From Candidatus Limnocylindrales bacterium (lineage in GTDB: Bacteria; Chloroflexota; Limnocylindria; Limnocylindrales; CSP1-4): 12,915 nt of DNA. Where the stretch lies: NCBI GenBank assembly GCA_030647575.1, contig JAUSJS010000221.1:1-12915 (forward strand). The letters run 5' to 3'. The position numbers and the translations under genes were made by a program. Shown piece by piece: positions 12,583 through 12,915 of this stretch (its first letter is position 1; each line of letters opens with the position of its first letter). The notes beneath the pieces are model-generated. The model did no database searches and was not told where the DNA came from. It saw nothing but the letters and a program-made list of their open reading frames with translations.

Positions 12583-12849
12583 GATCAGGCTGAAGCTGCC
12601 GATAGGGGCTACGAAAGCAGGCGTCGGAAGCTGCCGCCCGAACAGCTTTACGGAGATATCCGGATCGGTAATATCATGGAAGATTTTCTGGCGGAAAATA
12701 ATCCGGCGCAAGGCCCTTTCGTTCCTGCGAAACGTTGCCCGGCTTTCCGCGGCGCCCATGAAGTGCTCCCACGCCTTGCGCGGCATCTTGAGCCGGGCAA
12801 GCTCGCGGATTTCTTTCAGACCCATCTGCCCTAGCGGTTTTCCTTCCAT
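12568..12849 (-). pseudogene. N-terminal fragment of an FMN-dependent alpha-hydroxy-acid dehydrogenase/oxidase
   Basis: The ATG at 12849 has a strong ribosome-binding site (GGGAGGGAGG, 7 nt before) and opens MEGKPLGQMGLKEIRELARL, with KAWEHFMGAAESRATFRRN (substrate/FMN entry helix of the family) and LPTPAFVAPIGSFSLIGEKAE, whose PTPAFVAPIG is the first FMN-binding strand. Full enzymes are ~350-400 residues; here the similarity stops after ~90-94 residues, at ~12568-12580, where the DNA becomes the darT-like start in the opposite direction. The frame runs on to a TAA at 12361 without further similarity. GC is visibly lower (~55%) than in the rest of the window, suggesting different origin. The gene's body is missing, so it is non-functional as it stands or a chimera. 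Confidence 0.75.
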
Positions 12850-12880
12850 ATCGGCCTCCCTCCCACGCTGATCAGTTAGG

Positions 12881-12909
12881 ACTTTACAGTGGTCAAATCG
12901 GGGAGTCAA
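12881..12909 (-). promoter_or_regulatory. Promoter for the FMN dehydrogenase fragment
   Basis: On the minus strand TTGACT (12909-12904), 17 bp, TAAAGT (12886-12881): five of six and four of six matches to the sigma-70 consensus. A start near 12874 gives a short leader with the strong ribosome-binding site before the ATG at 12849. This is the best-looking sigma-70 promoter in the window and fits the lower-GC, different-origin character of this end. Confidence 0.5.
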
Positions 12910-12915
12910 ATAACA

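Noticed and set aside
1..12915. tRNA, rRNA, CRISPR array, insertion sequence
   Set aside because: No T-loop-like GTTCGAATCC core, no regularly spaced repeats and no transposase motifs were seen on either strand.

Overview
The window is a high-GC (roughly 65-70% by eye), gene-dense bacterial segment. The actinobacterial/Bacillus-type LexA box before uvrA, GTG and apparently leaderless starts, short intergenic gaps and a mix of actinobacterial- and Chloroflexota-like families suggest a Chloroflexota (possibly Limnocylindria-like) or actinobacterial genome, perhaps a metagenome contig. This placement is inferred from style only; there is no rRNA or other marker.

Layout. Positions 1-3277 (minus) hold a secreted two-domain phosphohydrolase, an alkaline-phosphatase-superfamily phosphodiesterase joined to a 5'-nucleotidase-type metallophosphatase, cut by the window start. 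Across a 259-bp divergent intergenic region, a compact UvrD-like helicase (3537-5174, plus) overlaps by ATGA a small membrane ICMT/PEMT-type methyltransferase (5171-5659). These converge on a leftward cluster: uvrA (9542-6477), a DUF6941-like protein (6417-5968) and a 115-aa unknown (5975-5628). A LexA box overlaps the predicted uvrA promoter. Upstream lies a VapBC-type toxin-antitoxin pair (10328-9649, minus), separated from uvrA by a hairpin. Divergent from it is a SagB-type nitroreductase (10548-11636, plus) fused to an N-terminal three-helix membrane module that carries a twin-arginine motif.

The right end (11.8-12.9 kb) differs. It holds only gene pieces: the C-terminal ATPase end of an SMC/YhaN-like protein, about 370 bp without a clear gene but with a second LexA-like box and inverted repeats, the first ~28 codons of a DarT-like DNA ADP-ribosyltransferase, and, joined head-on, the first ~90 codons of an FMN-dependent alpha-hydroxy-acid dehydrogenase with lower GC. 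This is either a rearranged junction or an assembly chimera.

The DNA-damage theme (uvrA, a UvrD-family helicase, two LexA-type boxes, a truncated darT) is the main thread. The most unusual gene is the membrane SagB fusion, whose predicted topology puts a flavin domain outside the cytoplasm with a dual Sec/Tat layout like that of actinobacterial Rieske proteins. I see no tRNA, rRNA, CRISPR array or intact mobile element.
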